A stretch of 13,395 nt of DNA from Ochromonadaceae sp. CCMP2298 (GCA_026770595.1 MU634307.1:1-13395), one strand, 5' to 3'; positions 1-9,526 are shown, counted from the first letter of the stretch. Translations and numbers: made by a program. The notes: generated by a model from the sequence alone, not told the origin.

Positions 1-337
1 ACGTGTACTCCTCCTACTCCATACATGTACTTTCTCTCCCACACTCACGTGTAATTTCTCCCCTGCTCTCTTTCCCCTCACCCCACCTCCCCCACCTCTC
101 ACACCTCCCCCATCGCTGGGATGCCCAGGCGCTCACTAGCCAGCTGGCGAGTCTCTGTGCTGCTGGGACAGGGCAGGGCGGAGAACCAGAGAATCAAGAC
201 CCGGAAACCCGGAAACCGGGAAAATCCGGAAACCCGGAATTCGATAAAAGTGGGTTTGGCGCGCCATACCCGGAGGCTGAAATCCGGTTTTGCCCTCACA
301 GGAAATGTCTCTGCCATAGTCCCCCAGCATCGCTCAT

Positions 338-343
338 TTTATT
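338..343 (-). terminator. Candidate polyadenylation signal of gene 1
   Basis: Read on the minus strand this is a canonical AATAAA hexamer about 92 nt downstream of the gene 1 stop codon (435-437). Distance and orientation suit a 3'-end processing signal. A hexamer can occur by chance, and whether this lineage uses AATAAA is unknown. Confidence 0.35.
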
Positions 344-406
344 TCTTGCGTGTGGTGCTGTTTGCGAGACCCGTGCGTTACGTGGATCCGATGAGCACAC
401 ACCCCC

Positions 407-433
407 CTATAGCCTATAGCCTATAGCCTACAG
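407..433. repeat. 7-bp tandem repeat (CTATAGC)3 plus a degenerate copy
   Basis: Three perfect CTATAGC units occupy 407-427, followed by CTACAG. The repeat lies directly after the gene 1 stop codon, in its presumed 3'UTR. No function is evident. Confidence 0.7.
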
Positions 434-434
434 T

Positions 435-3400
435 CTAGAAGTGCCTCTCCCCCAGCACGCGCATCTGCCTCTCGAACAGCCTCTCCGCCTCCGCGTAAAG
501 CATGGCGTCGCACGGGTTGAGGTCCAGTATAATCTGCGCCAACTCAGGTAACAGCGTGTGCCGCGTCTCCATGCCCCCCACTCCTGTCTTAAATATCGCC
601 ATCCTCTTCAGGAAGGGCTGTGAAGTGTAGTCGATCCAGGGAAACCAGAAGTCAAGAACTTGAAGTGTAGCGTTCCACCTGCTTTGCAGCCCCACCACAC
701 AGGTGCGGAGGTTCTGTAATGCCAGGGGGTAGAGGGCGGGGTCCAGGGGGGGGGGCACGGTACCCCCCAGCAGCGGTCTGCCAGTAGTGTACTTAGCTCC
801 CACCAGACTGCGGCAGGCGGCGTCACTAAAACCCTCATCTGCGGCCACCTGGATGTGTGGGAAGAAGTGGGAGTGCAGGCCCAGGCGGGCGGATATTGTG
901 AGGTGCTCCAGCTCCTCAGGGGTTAGTTCGTTGAGACGACGGCCCAGGGAGGGGGGGTCGGGGGTGTCTGTGTCTGCGCCGTCTGTATTACTGCTCTGCC
1001 CCTGCCCCGCCCCCGCCCCCGCGCTGAAGAATCGTTGGTAGTAGTAGGAGATGGCTCTGTCTACGGGATGCCTCGCCACTGTGAAGCAACTGAGTGCGCA
1101 GGAAGGGGGCGGGCGGGGAATGTACTGGTAGCTGGGCAACAGGGCGCCCTCTGCCTCCCCTCCCTCCCCTGCCTCCTCTCCCTTCCCTGCCTCTCCCTTC
1201 CCTGCCCCTGCCTCCCCTGCCGCCCCTGTCTCCCCTCTCTCCCCAGACCCCTCTACCCCCTGCGCCCTTGCCCCTCTCCCCCTCTCTCTGTCTCTCTGCC
1301 TCCTCTCTCTATCTCTCTGCCTCTGGGCCAGTGCCAACTCGAACGTGGGGTGCGGGGACCACTGAGACATATCGTCACTGTACGTACTATCACTGCCACT
1401 GTACGTACTATCTCCACCCCCACCGCCACCCCCACCCCCACCACCCCTATCCCCACCAACCCCTGGGGCACACTGTGGCAGTGCGCTCAGTGCATAGAAA
1501 TCGAAGTGCCCGGCTGCCACCACAATGTGGGAATTGTCCCCTGCTGGGGGCTGCACGAGGCGCAGGTCTGTGAGAGAGGCCCAGTCGAACGGGGGGGTGT
1601 GGGTGCTGGTGTGGGTGCTGCGGCTGTGGGTTTGAGTGTCTTGGGTGCTGCTGTGATTGTTGCTGTGGTTGTTGCTGTGATTGTGTGTGTGGTTGTGTGG
1701 TCGGTGCAGGGGCAGGGCGAACACGCTGCAGCTCTCTGTGTAGCAGGGGATGTGGGCGGGCAGGTGGCGTGCCTGGATGCTGTCGTAGATAAACCTGAGG
1801 GGGAGAGGGGGTGTGGGGGAGAGGGGGGGTGGGGGGTGTGGAGGGGGGGAGAGGAGTTTGTTTGGGGGATTAGGAGGGGTTAGGATGGGGGTGGTGTAGA
1901 GGGAGGAGAAAGGGGGGTGTAAGGGGAGGAGAGAGGGGGGTGTAGGTGGAGGGAGGGAGGAGGGGATAGGGGGAGAGATAGTGACTTACTCTCTCAGAGT
2001 GGTGCCTGCAGTCTTCTCAACATGCAGGAACAGGAACGGTCCCCCCACCGATGGCAGCACCTGCACCCCCGGCAGCCCCATATCTCTACCCATCCTACCC
2101 CTCCTTTGTCCCCTCAGGAGGGCAGAGAGGAAGAGAAAGCAGTGCGGTGCTGAGAGGGGGAGGGAGAGGCAGAAGTCGGCAGTGGAGCGCTGGAGGGAGA
2201 GGCGGCTCCGGAGGGTGTGGCGAAACAGCACACGGGTGGGGGGGGTGGGGGGGGTGAGGGAGGTAGGGGTACTGCCAGACCCACTCTCCCCCGGACCCTT
2301 GGGACCCTTGGGACCCTTGGGGGGTTTTGGGCTCCCCAGTGTGTCGAATTTCTCGGTTGAAATGCTCACTAGCGGGCGCGTCCGCCCCCCCTCTCTCCCC
2401 TCTCCCCTGTCTCCGCCCTCCCCCACCCCTCCCACCTCCACCCCCAGCTCCAACCGCTCCCCCAACCCCCCCTCCCCCCCCATCCCCATATCCAGCCCCC
2501 CCCCGGGCAGGCGACAATCCAACATTAGAAATAAATCTGACCCCGCGATTTTGCCATTTGTGCCCTTTTTACCCCCGTTGGAGCCTACTGCCGCCCACAG
2601 GTGCAGGCGCAGTACGGGCGTGTACACGTGCAGATTTAGAGAGGATAGGTAGTCCTGAGCGGAGACGGGGTGGCACCAGGGCTGCGCTTCGCTCTCTGTC
2701 TCCCGCTCCCCCTCCCCGTCCTGGTCCCCGTCCTTGCCCCTCTCTCCAACCTCCCTCACCCCCCTCCGCCCCCCCAGCCTCCCCTCCTGCACCACCTGCA
2801 GACAGATGGAGAGGTGAGGCATGGACTGGAACAGGGGACTGCTGAGAGAAAAGGGGGACCCGAGCTCCCCCACTAGCGACAGCCGCCAACTCTCTGTGTC
2901 TGCCTCTGCCTCTGACCCTGTGTCCCCAGACCCTGACTGTGACTCTGTACCTGCGGCTTCATTAGTGCCAGCGTCTCCCCCTGCCCCTGCCCTGCTCTGC
3001 TGAACGGGCCGCACCGTGACACTAGACACATACACATGCACCAACGCAGGGGGGGTTTCAGAGGACCCCTGCCTTTGCCCCTGCCCCTGCCCCTGCCTTT
3101 GCCTCTGTCCCTGCGTCTGTCCCTGACCCTGCCCCTCTTTATGTCCCTGTCTCTGCCCCTGCCTATGTCTGGCTGGCAGAGGGGGTGCTGGACACACTAG
3201 CGGATCCATAGAAAGGGACTGGGACAGAGGCAGAGGCGAGCCCCCATCCCCATCACCCCCACCCCCCCTCCCCCCAATAACATGCCCCACTGCCTCCCCC
3301 AGTAGCCTCAGAAAGTCCGGGGTTTCCACCCATATGTCGGCGTTTTTGTGATGGCGGGGTCCCTGCTGCCAGAAGCTACGTGACCACTGCCAGTGAGTGA

Positions 3401-5618
3401 AGCCCCCCGCACCCTCCCATGCACTCCATGCACTCCATGCACTGTCGCTGCTGTTGTTGTTATCGTTGAGGCTGCTACCGCCACCACTACCGCCACCACT
3501 ACCGCCACCACTACCGCCACCACTACCGCCACCACTACCGCCACCACTACGACCCCCACCGCCGGCAGGGGTGGAGGTTAGAGAGGCAGAGGCAGATGTA
3601 GAGGTGGAGGTAGGGGTGGAGGTAGGGGGAGGGGCATATCTGGGCACATCAGAGGTACACAGTACGTACACTTTCACGCCCATCAGCGCCGCCTGATTGG
3701 CATACATGTGCGCATACTCGCACCACCCCCTCTGCATCAGCAACACCACCGCGCTGCCCTGTCGCATGAACAGCACATTATGGGCGGCCGTGGAGGCAGC
3801 CGTGACCAGCACATCTGTGCGGTTAAATAGGCGCTTTTGCTGCCATAGCGGCGGTCTAGCGAGGTCGATTGTGGAGATACGGAGGCTGTGGGGATGGGGG
3901 AGGTGGTGGTGTAGGGAGTGCGCGGCGGACAGCAGCTGGGGGGTGTTGGAGTGTCTTCCCTGCTGGGCAGAGCGTGTGACGAATAATACACGCACGGGGG
4001 AGGTGGGGGGCGAGGTGGAGGTGGAGGCAGGGGTAGAGGAGGTGGGGGATTCTACCTCCTCCTCTCCCTCTACCCTATCTGCCTCTGCGTCTATCTCCTG
4101 CCCCCCCCCCCCGCCACCCCCACTGCCCCCATCCTTACTGCCCCCACCCCCCCCATCCCCATCTCTGATGAATGCTGCGAAAGCTCTGTAACGCACAGCC
4201 AGCTCAGCTGTCGCCCCCGACACCCCAACACCCACATTCACAATGCAGGGGGAGGCCATTTGTCCCCTATTTATGTATGTATGTGAAATGTCCAGGCCCA
4301 CATGCAGGTCCGATAGTAAAACACCCATCTCCTCGAGCTGGGGAAGTAGAGTGGCCGAGTGCAATACGGGGAGGGAAGTGAAGCGACGTAGCAGAGCTGC
4401 TGCACCCACCTCCTGCCACCCCTCCCCTGCACCCCTTGCACCCCAAGCGCTCTCTCCGTCATTCACCCCCCCGCCCCCCCCCGCCCCATTATTCCCGCCC
4501 CTCGCGCTCCCTGCCCCCCCATCCCCCCCATCCGCATCCGCCCCATACACGTGTAGTGCTATCTTCCTCCCCAGCACGGCTCTCTCCGCCACACTCGCCA
4601 CGTCCAGCAGCAGCAGCGCGTCTGTACGTACTGTGCCGTAGTGCCTCAGCATGGAAGAATGCAGTTGTTCTAGAAGGTCTACGTAGATGTGCCCCACGTG
4701 CAGAGTCAGCAGGGGGAGCAGGTATACGGGGCGGGTGAGGAGATACCGGTACTGGGGGTGGGGGGGCTGGGGGGTGTATTGTGTACCCTCTGCACCCTCT
4801 GTGCCTGCCTCCCCCACCTCCCCTGCGTACTCAGCGTACTGTGCATGGAAGTGATCGCTACCGCTGCTGCCACCACCACTAATATCACTGCTACTGCCGT
4901 CACCGTCACTAGTGCTAGTGTCCGTACTGTGTGTGCTATGGAAGAACTCTCCCCACTGAGACCAGCTCACTGACACCGGGGCAGAGGTGGAGGCAGAGGC
5001 AGACGTAGTTGTGGATGCCGATGAGTAACGCCCCCGTGCTCCTCCCCCTTCCCGCCCCTGTTCCCGCCCCTGCCCCCCCTGCGCCCCCTGCGCCCCCTGC
5101 GCCCCCTGCGCCCCCTGTGCCCCCTGTCTCCCCTTTCCCAGCAGAAGCAGCTGCCCCCCCCTGAGGCCGCACAGTCTGCAGCGAGACCAGCCCTGGGAGC
5201 CAGGCACCGCCCCGCCCTCCCACACCTGCAGACGAGAACGCACGCAGCGCCTGAGGGCTGTGTCCACAGTGTCAGTAGAGCCAGTAGTGGTGCCAGTGGC
5301 AGTACCGGTAGAGGCAGTAGAGGCAGTAGTGCCGCTTGTACTGTTAGCACCGTTACCAACACCCGAACCCCTCGAACGAGTCATCTCCCACAGCAGGGGG
5401 GCGTAGGGCAGCCCCGCAGCACGCAGACCCTCCATGTAGGCGGCGGGCTGCTCGAGAGACCGTTGTAGACCCAGGCCGCAGCGTCCCCATCCCGAGAGAG
5501 CCTGCAATGATAGCTGCACCTGCAAGAGCTGGTCTTCGTCCAAGTGCGTATGAGCATCACCACCGCAGAGCAAACTTCCCACGAATACCACAAACAACAG
5601 CATCCCTGACATCCCCAT
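435..5618 (-). CDS. Secreted/Golgi GT61 glycosyltransferase-sulfotransferase fusion protein
   Basis: Exons on the minus strand are 5618-1990 and 1794-435. The intron 1989-1795 has donor GTAAGT and acceptor CCTCAG. The spliced CDS is 4989 nt, 1662 aa. The ATG at 5618 is chosen because a signal-peptide-like segment follows at once (MGMSGM then LLFVVFVGSLLC, cleavage probably near residue 20-22). The frame is open further upstream but without an in-frame ATG.
Residues about 292-780 resemble family GT61 (DUF563): GHIYVDLLEQL (309-319), the LFVTRS strand (545-550), RLFNRTDVLVTAASTAAHN (596-614), LFMRQGSAVVLL (616-627), and a closing segment near ADIWVETPDF (760-769).
Residues about 1193-1662 are a sulfotransferase. 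The 5'-phosphosulfate loop HVEKTAGTTLRE (1199-1210, Lys1202) is split by the intron at Glu1210 and continues FIYDSI. The 3'-phosphate loop is ARHPVDRAIS (1450-1459, Arg1451, Ser1459). VVGLQSRW downstream also fits the family.
Low-complexity loops (GGGS, QGA, GQ, Asn/His, poly-Gly, Glu/Gly) separate or interrupt the domains. The likely role is transfer and sulfation of a surface or secreted glycan. Substrates are unknown; the fusion is inferred from the splice and frame fit. Confidence 0.85.
1795..1989 (-). other. Intron within the gene 1 sulfotransferase 5'-phosphosulfate loop
   Basis: This is a 195-bp intron with GTAAGT donor and CAG acceptor on the minus strand. The sense strand is C/T-rich and has CTAAC and CTAAT branch-site candidates around 1870-1883. 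Splicing carries two bases (GA) from exon 1 onto G of exon 2. That rebuilds the Glu that continues into FIYDSI, as expected inside a sulfotransferase PAPS-binding helix. Without splicing the upstream frame stops at TAA inside the donor (1988-1986). Confidence 0.88.
3476..3547 (-). repeat. 12-bp coding minisatellite, six perfect units, encoding a GGGS linker
   Basis: Six identical 12-bp units (plus strand TACCGCCACCAC) run without a mismatch inside gene 1 exon 1. On the coding strand they give six Gly-Gly-Gly-Ser repeats at residues about 691-714, in a loop near the end of the GT61 domain. Two further short coding repeats lie nearby: a 9-bp unit around 3417-3441 encoding Ala-Trp-Ser repeats, and 6-bp units around 3060-3165 encoding Gly-Gln/Arg-Gln. 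Confidence 0.9.
5081..5125 (-). repeat. 9-bp coding minisatellite encoding Gln-Gly-Ala repeats
   Basis: Five tandem 9-bp units (plus strand GCGCCCCCT, the last with one change) lie in gene 1 exon 1. They encode a QGA repeat at residues about 165-179, in the low-complexity stretch between the N-terminal region and the GT61 domain. Confidence 0.85.
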
Positions 5619-5672
5619 CCCTGTACCCTGGTGTCGAGACGTCCCGAGCTGCTGAGTGAGCTGCTGACTAGT

Positions 5673-5705
5673 GGGATGTACCTGGGATGTACCTGGGATG
5701 TACCT
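5673..5705. repeat. Three perfect 11-bp tandem repeats upstream of gene 1
   Basis: The unit GGGATGTACCT occurs three times without change, 55-87 bp upstream of the gene 1 ATG. Read on the minus strand each unit contains AGGTACAT, which resembles a weak 5' splice site. The repeat could therefore sit in a spliced 5'UTR or a promoter. No function can be assigned. Confidence 0.85.
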
Positions 5706-5910
5706 GTCAGTTTTTACCGTCTCTTGCTCGCACGCAACGGGCTCAAGGGCCCCCTCGCGCCAGCATCTTGCACCACCACTGACAGACAACACAATGCCAT
5801 TTCTGGCGCCCTGCTGCCCCTGGATACCGATGAGATAAGGGCTGCCGGAGACCACCACATCACCTGATCGACAGCTTTCCTGGCATCTAGGAGCTTTGCC
5901 AAGTAACGGA

Positions 5911-5945
5911 CGTAACTTACACTACACGTAACTTACGTAAGTTAC
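5911..5945. promoter_or_regulatory. CGTAACTTAC direct repeat and 18-bp perfect palindrome
   Basis: CGTAACTTAC occurs at 5911-5920 and again at 5927-5936. The second copy forms the left part of a perfect 18-bp palindrome at 5928-5945 (GTAACTTACGTAAGTTAC). Its centre, TTACGTAA (5933-5940), matches the recognition sequence of some dimeric bZIP factors (PAR/E4BP4 type). The position between two divergently transcribed genes suits a shared regulatory element, but this is inference. Confidence 0.35.
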
Positions 5946-6353
5946 AAAAGGACGTACGTGACAGGTTTTGCCTCACGGAAAAAACCGCTTGAAAATTTTG
6001 TTTCTCAAATAAAGGCGTAGAAAATCATAAACTGTTGGTATGTTATGTTAGGGAGCTTGAAGTTCGAATATTCAAATGGGGGTGGACGAGAGGAGGGTTG
6101 GAAAGCCAAGAGAAGGCGAGAGGCAAGAGGAAGAGGATTCCATTCTCGTTCAAGAGCGGGCAACACTTCCCACAATTCAGTTTCCTTCCCACAGTCAAAT
6201 CCACATCGGATTTAAACGTTTAGCCACGTCAGCTTCGGTTCACAGAAACAGCATCTCAGCAACAACACGCTGTCAGCGGTCTTACCTGTGCCCCTCACAA
6301 CTCTCACACAGGCCTTCAGTCTTTCAGTTAGAACGAGAAGAGAAGAGAGCGCG

Positions 6354-7529
6354 ATGCAGTCACCAGTCAAACAAACGGCCTCGGCCTACGCAGGTGAGCC
6401 CTCTCTTCGCGTCTACTCACCTTGTCTGTACACTTTCCCGTCTGTCTCCATCCTCCCTAATCCCTCCCTCCCCCCTTCTCTCCTCCACTCCACCCCTCTT
6501 CCTCCCCTTCTCCCCTCTTTCACTCCTCTCCTTCTCTCCTTCTCTCCTCCTCACTATCTTCCCTCTCCTCCCTCCCTCACACCAGCCCCCAACACACCGA
6601 TAGCGTCAGCAAAGCGACCCAGGATCCAGAGCAAAAGTGAGCCTGTCTACTGCCTACCGTCTCTGTCTACTGTCATCATGCGTAGGCTTAGGCCTTAGAA
6701 CCCCAACCCCTACTGCCCTCTCCTACTCTACCCTCTTCTCTCTACCCTTTTCTCTCTACCCTCTGCTCCCCTACCCTCTGCTCCCCTACCCTCTGCGATC
6801 TGTCCTGCGCTCTCTGCGCTCTGCCCACTGCCCCCCCCGTCCCCCTCCCTCACCCCCATAACCCCCCTCCCTCACCCCTCCAATCCTTCACCCCCAACCC
6901 CCACCCCCTCTTAACTTCCCCCACACCCCAGTGACCCTCAAACCCAACCCCACCAGGGACGAGAACACCGACGCCCCCCCCAACCACACAGACCTCAACC
7001 ACAAGGAATCCGCCAATCCCAGGGGACCCAAGGGACCGGTGATCCAAAGATCAGACGGGAACACGGTCCCCCCCACCCCCTCCAAGCAGCTGTTCTCCCC
7101 GGGACTGAGGACGGAGGCTGGTTGCCAGGTGCACCAGGAGATGGGGGTGTCAGGATCAGGGGGGGATGGGATAGAAGAAGAGGAGGAGGAGGAGGGGGTG
7201 GAGGAGGTGCCTGCAGAGGAGGCAGAGGAGTTAGAGGCAGATGTAGAGGACACAGAGGAGGGGGCGGAGGGGGAGGAGGAGGGGGAGTTGGAGGAGTTCA
7301 ATCCCTACCAGTTCATCTCCCAACTGCCCCCCCACTCAGATGTATGCATCCTCGACAAGATATGCCTGCCCCCCCTCTCACCCGGTCAGTCCCGCACCCC
7401 CCTGCCCACCCTGGCCCTGGACCTCGATGAAACCTTAGTGCACTGCACGGTGGAGCCAATTCCCAAGCCAGACCTCATATTCCCCGTCTCGTGAGTAGCG
7501 ACATATCCATCCGCATAATCCCCTCCTTC

Positions 7530-7613
<84 letters not shown>

Positions 7614-9052
7614 CCCTAACCCCCCCACCTCTTCCCCCTCCCCCCGCCCCTCCCCTTTTAGGTTCAACGGGCAGGTGTACCAAGTGTACGTACGCAAGCG
7701 CCCCTACCTGGACTATTTCCTCGAGACGGTCAGCAAAAGCTTCGAGGTGGTCGTGTTCACTGCTTCTCAGAAGGTATGAGTGTATATCGTATGTGTACTA
7801 ATATGTGTGAGCGTGTTTATTTTCTTCTCATTTCTCCCCCCCCCCCAGGTGTACGCGGACACGTTGCTGGACAAGCTGGATCCCACCAGGAAGCTGGTCA
7901 AGCACCGACTGTTCAGAGAGGCGTGCCTGCTGGTGCAGGGGAACTACCTCAAGGACCTGCATGTGCTGGGGAGGGATCTGCGAACGGTAAGGGGTAGTGT
8001 GGGGGGGGGTAGTAGTGTAGCAGAGCAGGGGAGTCGGATAGCAGTTACCCATAAGTACACTTCTCTTACCTCTTCCACCTACCTACCCCCCTACCTACTC
8101 CCCCCTTCCCCCCCTACTCTCAGACTCTGCTGGTGGACAACTCCCCGCACGCCTACAGCTACCACAACGACAACGGAGTGCCCATCGAGTCCTGGTGAGA
8201 CCACTGTATGTCATAACTGTATATGAGATAACTATATATTAGCACACTGTAAATGAGATAACTGTATAGAACATAACTGTACATGAGACGACTGCAGCGT
8301 GTTCCATGCTTTGTTTATTTATTTGGATTGATATTTTATTTTAGTTTTATTATTTGTTTTACGTATTTAACCCCCTCTCTCCTATACCTATATAACCCCC
8401 CTATTAACCCCCTCTCTCCTATACCAATATAACCCCCTTTTATTTAACCCGCCTATTGACCCAGGTACGACGACGACTCCGACACGGAGCTGCTGAAGCT
8501 GATCGGGTTCCTCAAGACCCTGCAGGGAGTGGACGACGTCAGACCCATAGGTGCCCAGTGAGATTTAAACCCTCATTATTAAACCCCCATTATCATTAAA
8601 CCCCATTTTCATTAATTCTCATTGTTATTAAACCCTCATTATAACCCTTATTCTTACACTAAGACTTTAAACCCCCATTATTGCACTAACGACCTTAAAA
8701 CCCTATATAAACTTATAACCCCTGACCCTCACCCCAACCCAATCTTGACCCTCAACTCTTCCCCTGACTATAACCCCAACACCCTACCCCAACCCTTCCC
8801 CTGACTATAACCCTGATTATCAACCTGCTTGTAACCCCAACCCTTCCTCTGATTATACCCTACCCCCCTACACCCCTAACACCCTACCACCCTATCACCC
8901 TGACCCTACAACCCTTATTATAACACCACCCTCTCCCCACTCTGACCTATATACTTGTGATCCTACCAGTGAGGGCGCACTTCAAGACGCACCTGCTGGT
9001 GCAAAGGGCAGGGGCGGGGCTGCCTGTCAGCCTCAGTGCACCGCCATTCTAA
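6354..9052 (+). CDS. CTDSPL2/SCP-like HAD-family protein phosphatase
   Basis: Eight exons: 6354-6393, 6586-6636, 6932-7490, 7662-7773, 7849-7986, 8124-8194, 8465-8550, 8970-9052. All introns are GT-AG and the phases join exactly to 1140 nt, 379 aa.
The N-terminal third is disordered, with a basic nuclear-localisation-like KRPR (23-26) and a Glu-rich tract (about 111-152). The FCP1/NLI-interacting phosphatase domain begins at about 190. DLDET (194-198) holds the nucleophile Asp194 and acid/base Asp196. It continues with [47 protein letters not shown], the HAD motif [13 protein letters not shown] and [11 protein letters not shown]. The order and wording closely follow animal CTDSPL2.
The expected role is dephosphorylation of phospho-Ser/Thr in a nuclear or signalling substrate. 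RNA polymerase II CTD is the classic family substrate, but CTDSPL2-type enzymes have others. The ATG is chosen as the first one giving an open exon with a matching splice phase; exon 1 is short and therefore the least certain. Confidence 0.9.
7532..7609 (+). repeat. 78-nt uninterrupted poly(C) tract in gene 2 intron 3
   Basis: The tract is 78 consecutive C inside the 171-bp intron 7491-7661. It is followed at once by a telomere-like TAAACCCTAAC sequence (7610-7620), which also offers a CTAAC branch site, then a C/T-rich tract and the acceptor TTTTAG. The pre-mRNA would carry poly(C) and the template strand poly(G). Length may be altered by cloning, PCR or assembly. Confidence 0.9.
8195..8464 (+). 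repeat. Gene 2 intron 6 with short repeats
   Basis: This 270-bp intron has two repeat families. About 8205-8292 contains four or more degenerate copies of a TGAGATAACTGTATA-like unit. A 34-bp segment at 8367-8400 recurs at 8404-8437 with a single difference, each copy ending TATAACCCCC. The donor is GTGAGA and the acceptor ACCCAG. Confidence 0.75.
8551..8969 (+). repeat. Gene 2 intron 7, largest in the window, with AACCCT-like degenerate repeats
   Basis: This 419-bp intron (GTGCCC donor, TACCAG acceptor) is built largely from short variants of AAACCC, AACCCT and ATTATTAAACCC between about 8568 and 8940. The variants are reminiscent of telomeric CCCTAA/CCCTAAA but never form a perfect array. 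The following exon supplies the last 27 codons and restores the frame with GTG, giving [13 protein letters not shown]. Confidence 0.65.
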
Positions 9053-9526
9053 CCATTCGAATCAGTCTACGGCTCAGCCATGCCGCCAATCTCACCGCCG
9101 TTCTGACGGTCTAAGCCACTCTACGCACTCTAAGCACTCTAACGGTCTGAGATGTGCTAAGCACCGTGTACCCGGGGTGTGGGGGGGTGTAGGGGTGAGG
9201 GGGGTTGTCTTTGTGCTCTGTGCTGGCATGCTCTCAGCTGTACCGCATACAATGTATACGTACACGTACATACAGAGACACAAATACACGCGCATGTATA
9301 CGTACACAGCAACCCAGGCGGGTGCAGAGAGGGGGTACAGGGGGTGCAGAGAGGGGCGATGGACAGTGACAGGGGGTGTACAGAGGGGTGTGCGGGTGTA
9401 GTAATAGTGGCACCATGTACAGTGTACCAATTCGGCCCAAAAAGCATAAGCAAGCTAAATTTGTCAATCTCTTCTCTCTTCTCCTTCTACATACTGTCTT
9501 TTACAGTTTAATGTTGTATCTTTTTG

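Larger units (their letters stand above)
1..434. other. Intergenic 3' flank of gene 1
   Basis: I find no convincing gene here. Positions 1-120 are C/T-rich. Positions about 199-240 carry a short degenerate array of a CCGGAAAC-like unit, and 407-427 hold three copies of the 7-mer CTATAGC followed by a near copy. Open frames exist on both strands, but none resembles a known protein or has a splice-consistent continuation. The stretch probably contains the 3'UTR of the minus-strand gene ending at 435, plus spacer. Confidence 0.5.
5619..6353. other. Divergent intergenic/promoter region between genes 1 and 2
   Basis: This 735-bp spacer separates two start codons on opposite strands, so both promoters and 5'UTRs should lie here. 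It is less GC-rich than the genes. It holds three perfect 11-bp repeats next to gene 1 (5673-5705), CGTAACTTAC elements and a palindrome (5911-5945), and an AT-rich patch (about 5990-6075). The gene 1 frame stays open upstream of its ATG to about 5858. There is no obvious TATA box and no supported coding region. Confidence 0.6.

Noticed and set aside
3-419. Open frame of 138 codons at the left edge
   Set aside because: There is no recognisable motif, composition follows C/T-rich and CCGGAAAC repeats, and no splice-consistent partner is seen.
1035-1883. Long plus-strand open frames opposite gene 1 (also 1981-2652, 2327-2845, 3697-4191)
   Set aside because: They are antisense to a gene with strong domain motifs, consist of Pro/Ser/Cys low complexity mirrored from Gly/Glu/Gln repeats, and match no family.
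4345-4372. TGGCCGAGTGC resembling a tRNA A box
   Set aside because: It lies inside gene 1 coding sequence in the GT61 region, with no acceptor stem, anticodon arm or B box nearby.
5078-5130. Regular 9-bp array as a possible CRISPR-like structure
   Set aside because: Units are contiguous without spacers and encode in-frame QGA repeats in a eukaryotic gene.
5856-5858. GTG at 5858 as the start of gene 1
   Set aside because: Nuclear eukaryotic genes rarely start at GTG, and the signal peptide begins right after the ATG at 5618.
6008-6013. AATAAA on the plus strand
   Set aside because: No plus-strand gene ends upstream of it. It lies in the divergent promoter region and is probably chance.
7610-7620. 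Telomere-like CCCTAAACCCTAAC taken as an interstitial telomere
   Set aside because: Only about two units are present, and they can be explained as a branch site in a C-rich intron. Kept only as part of the poly(C) finding.
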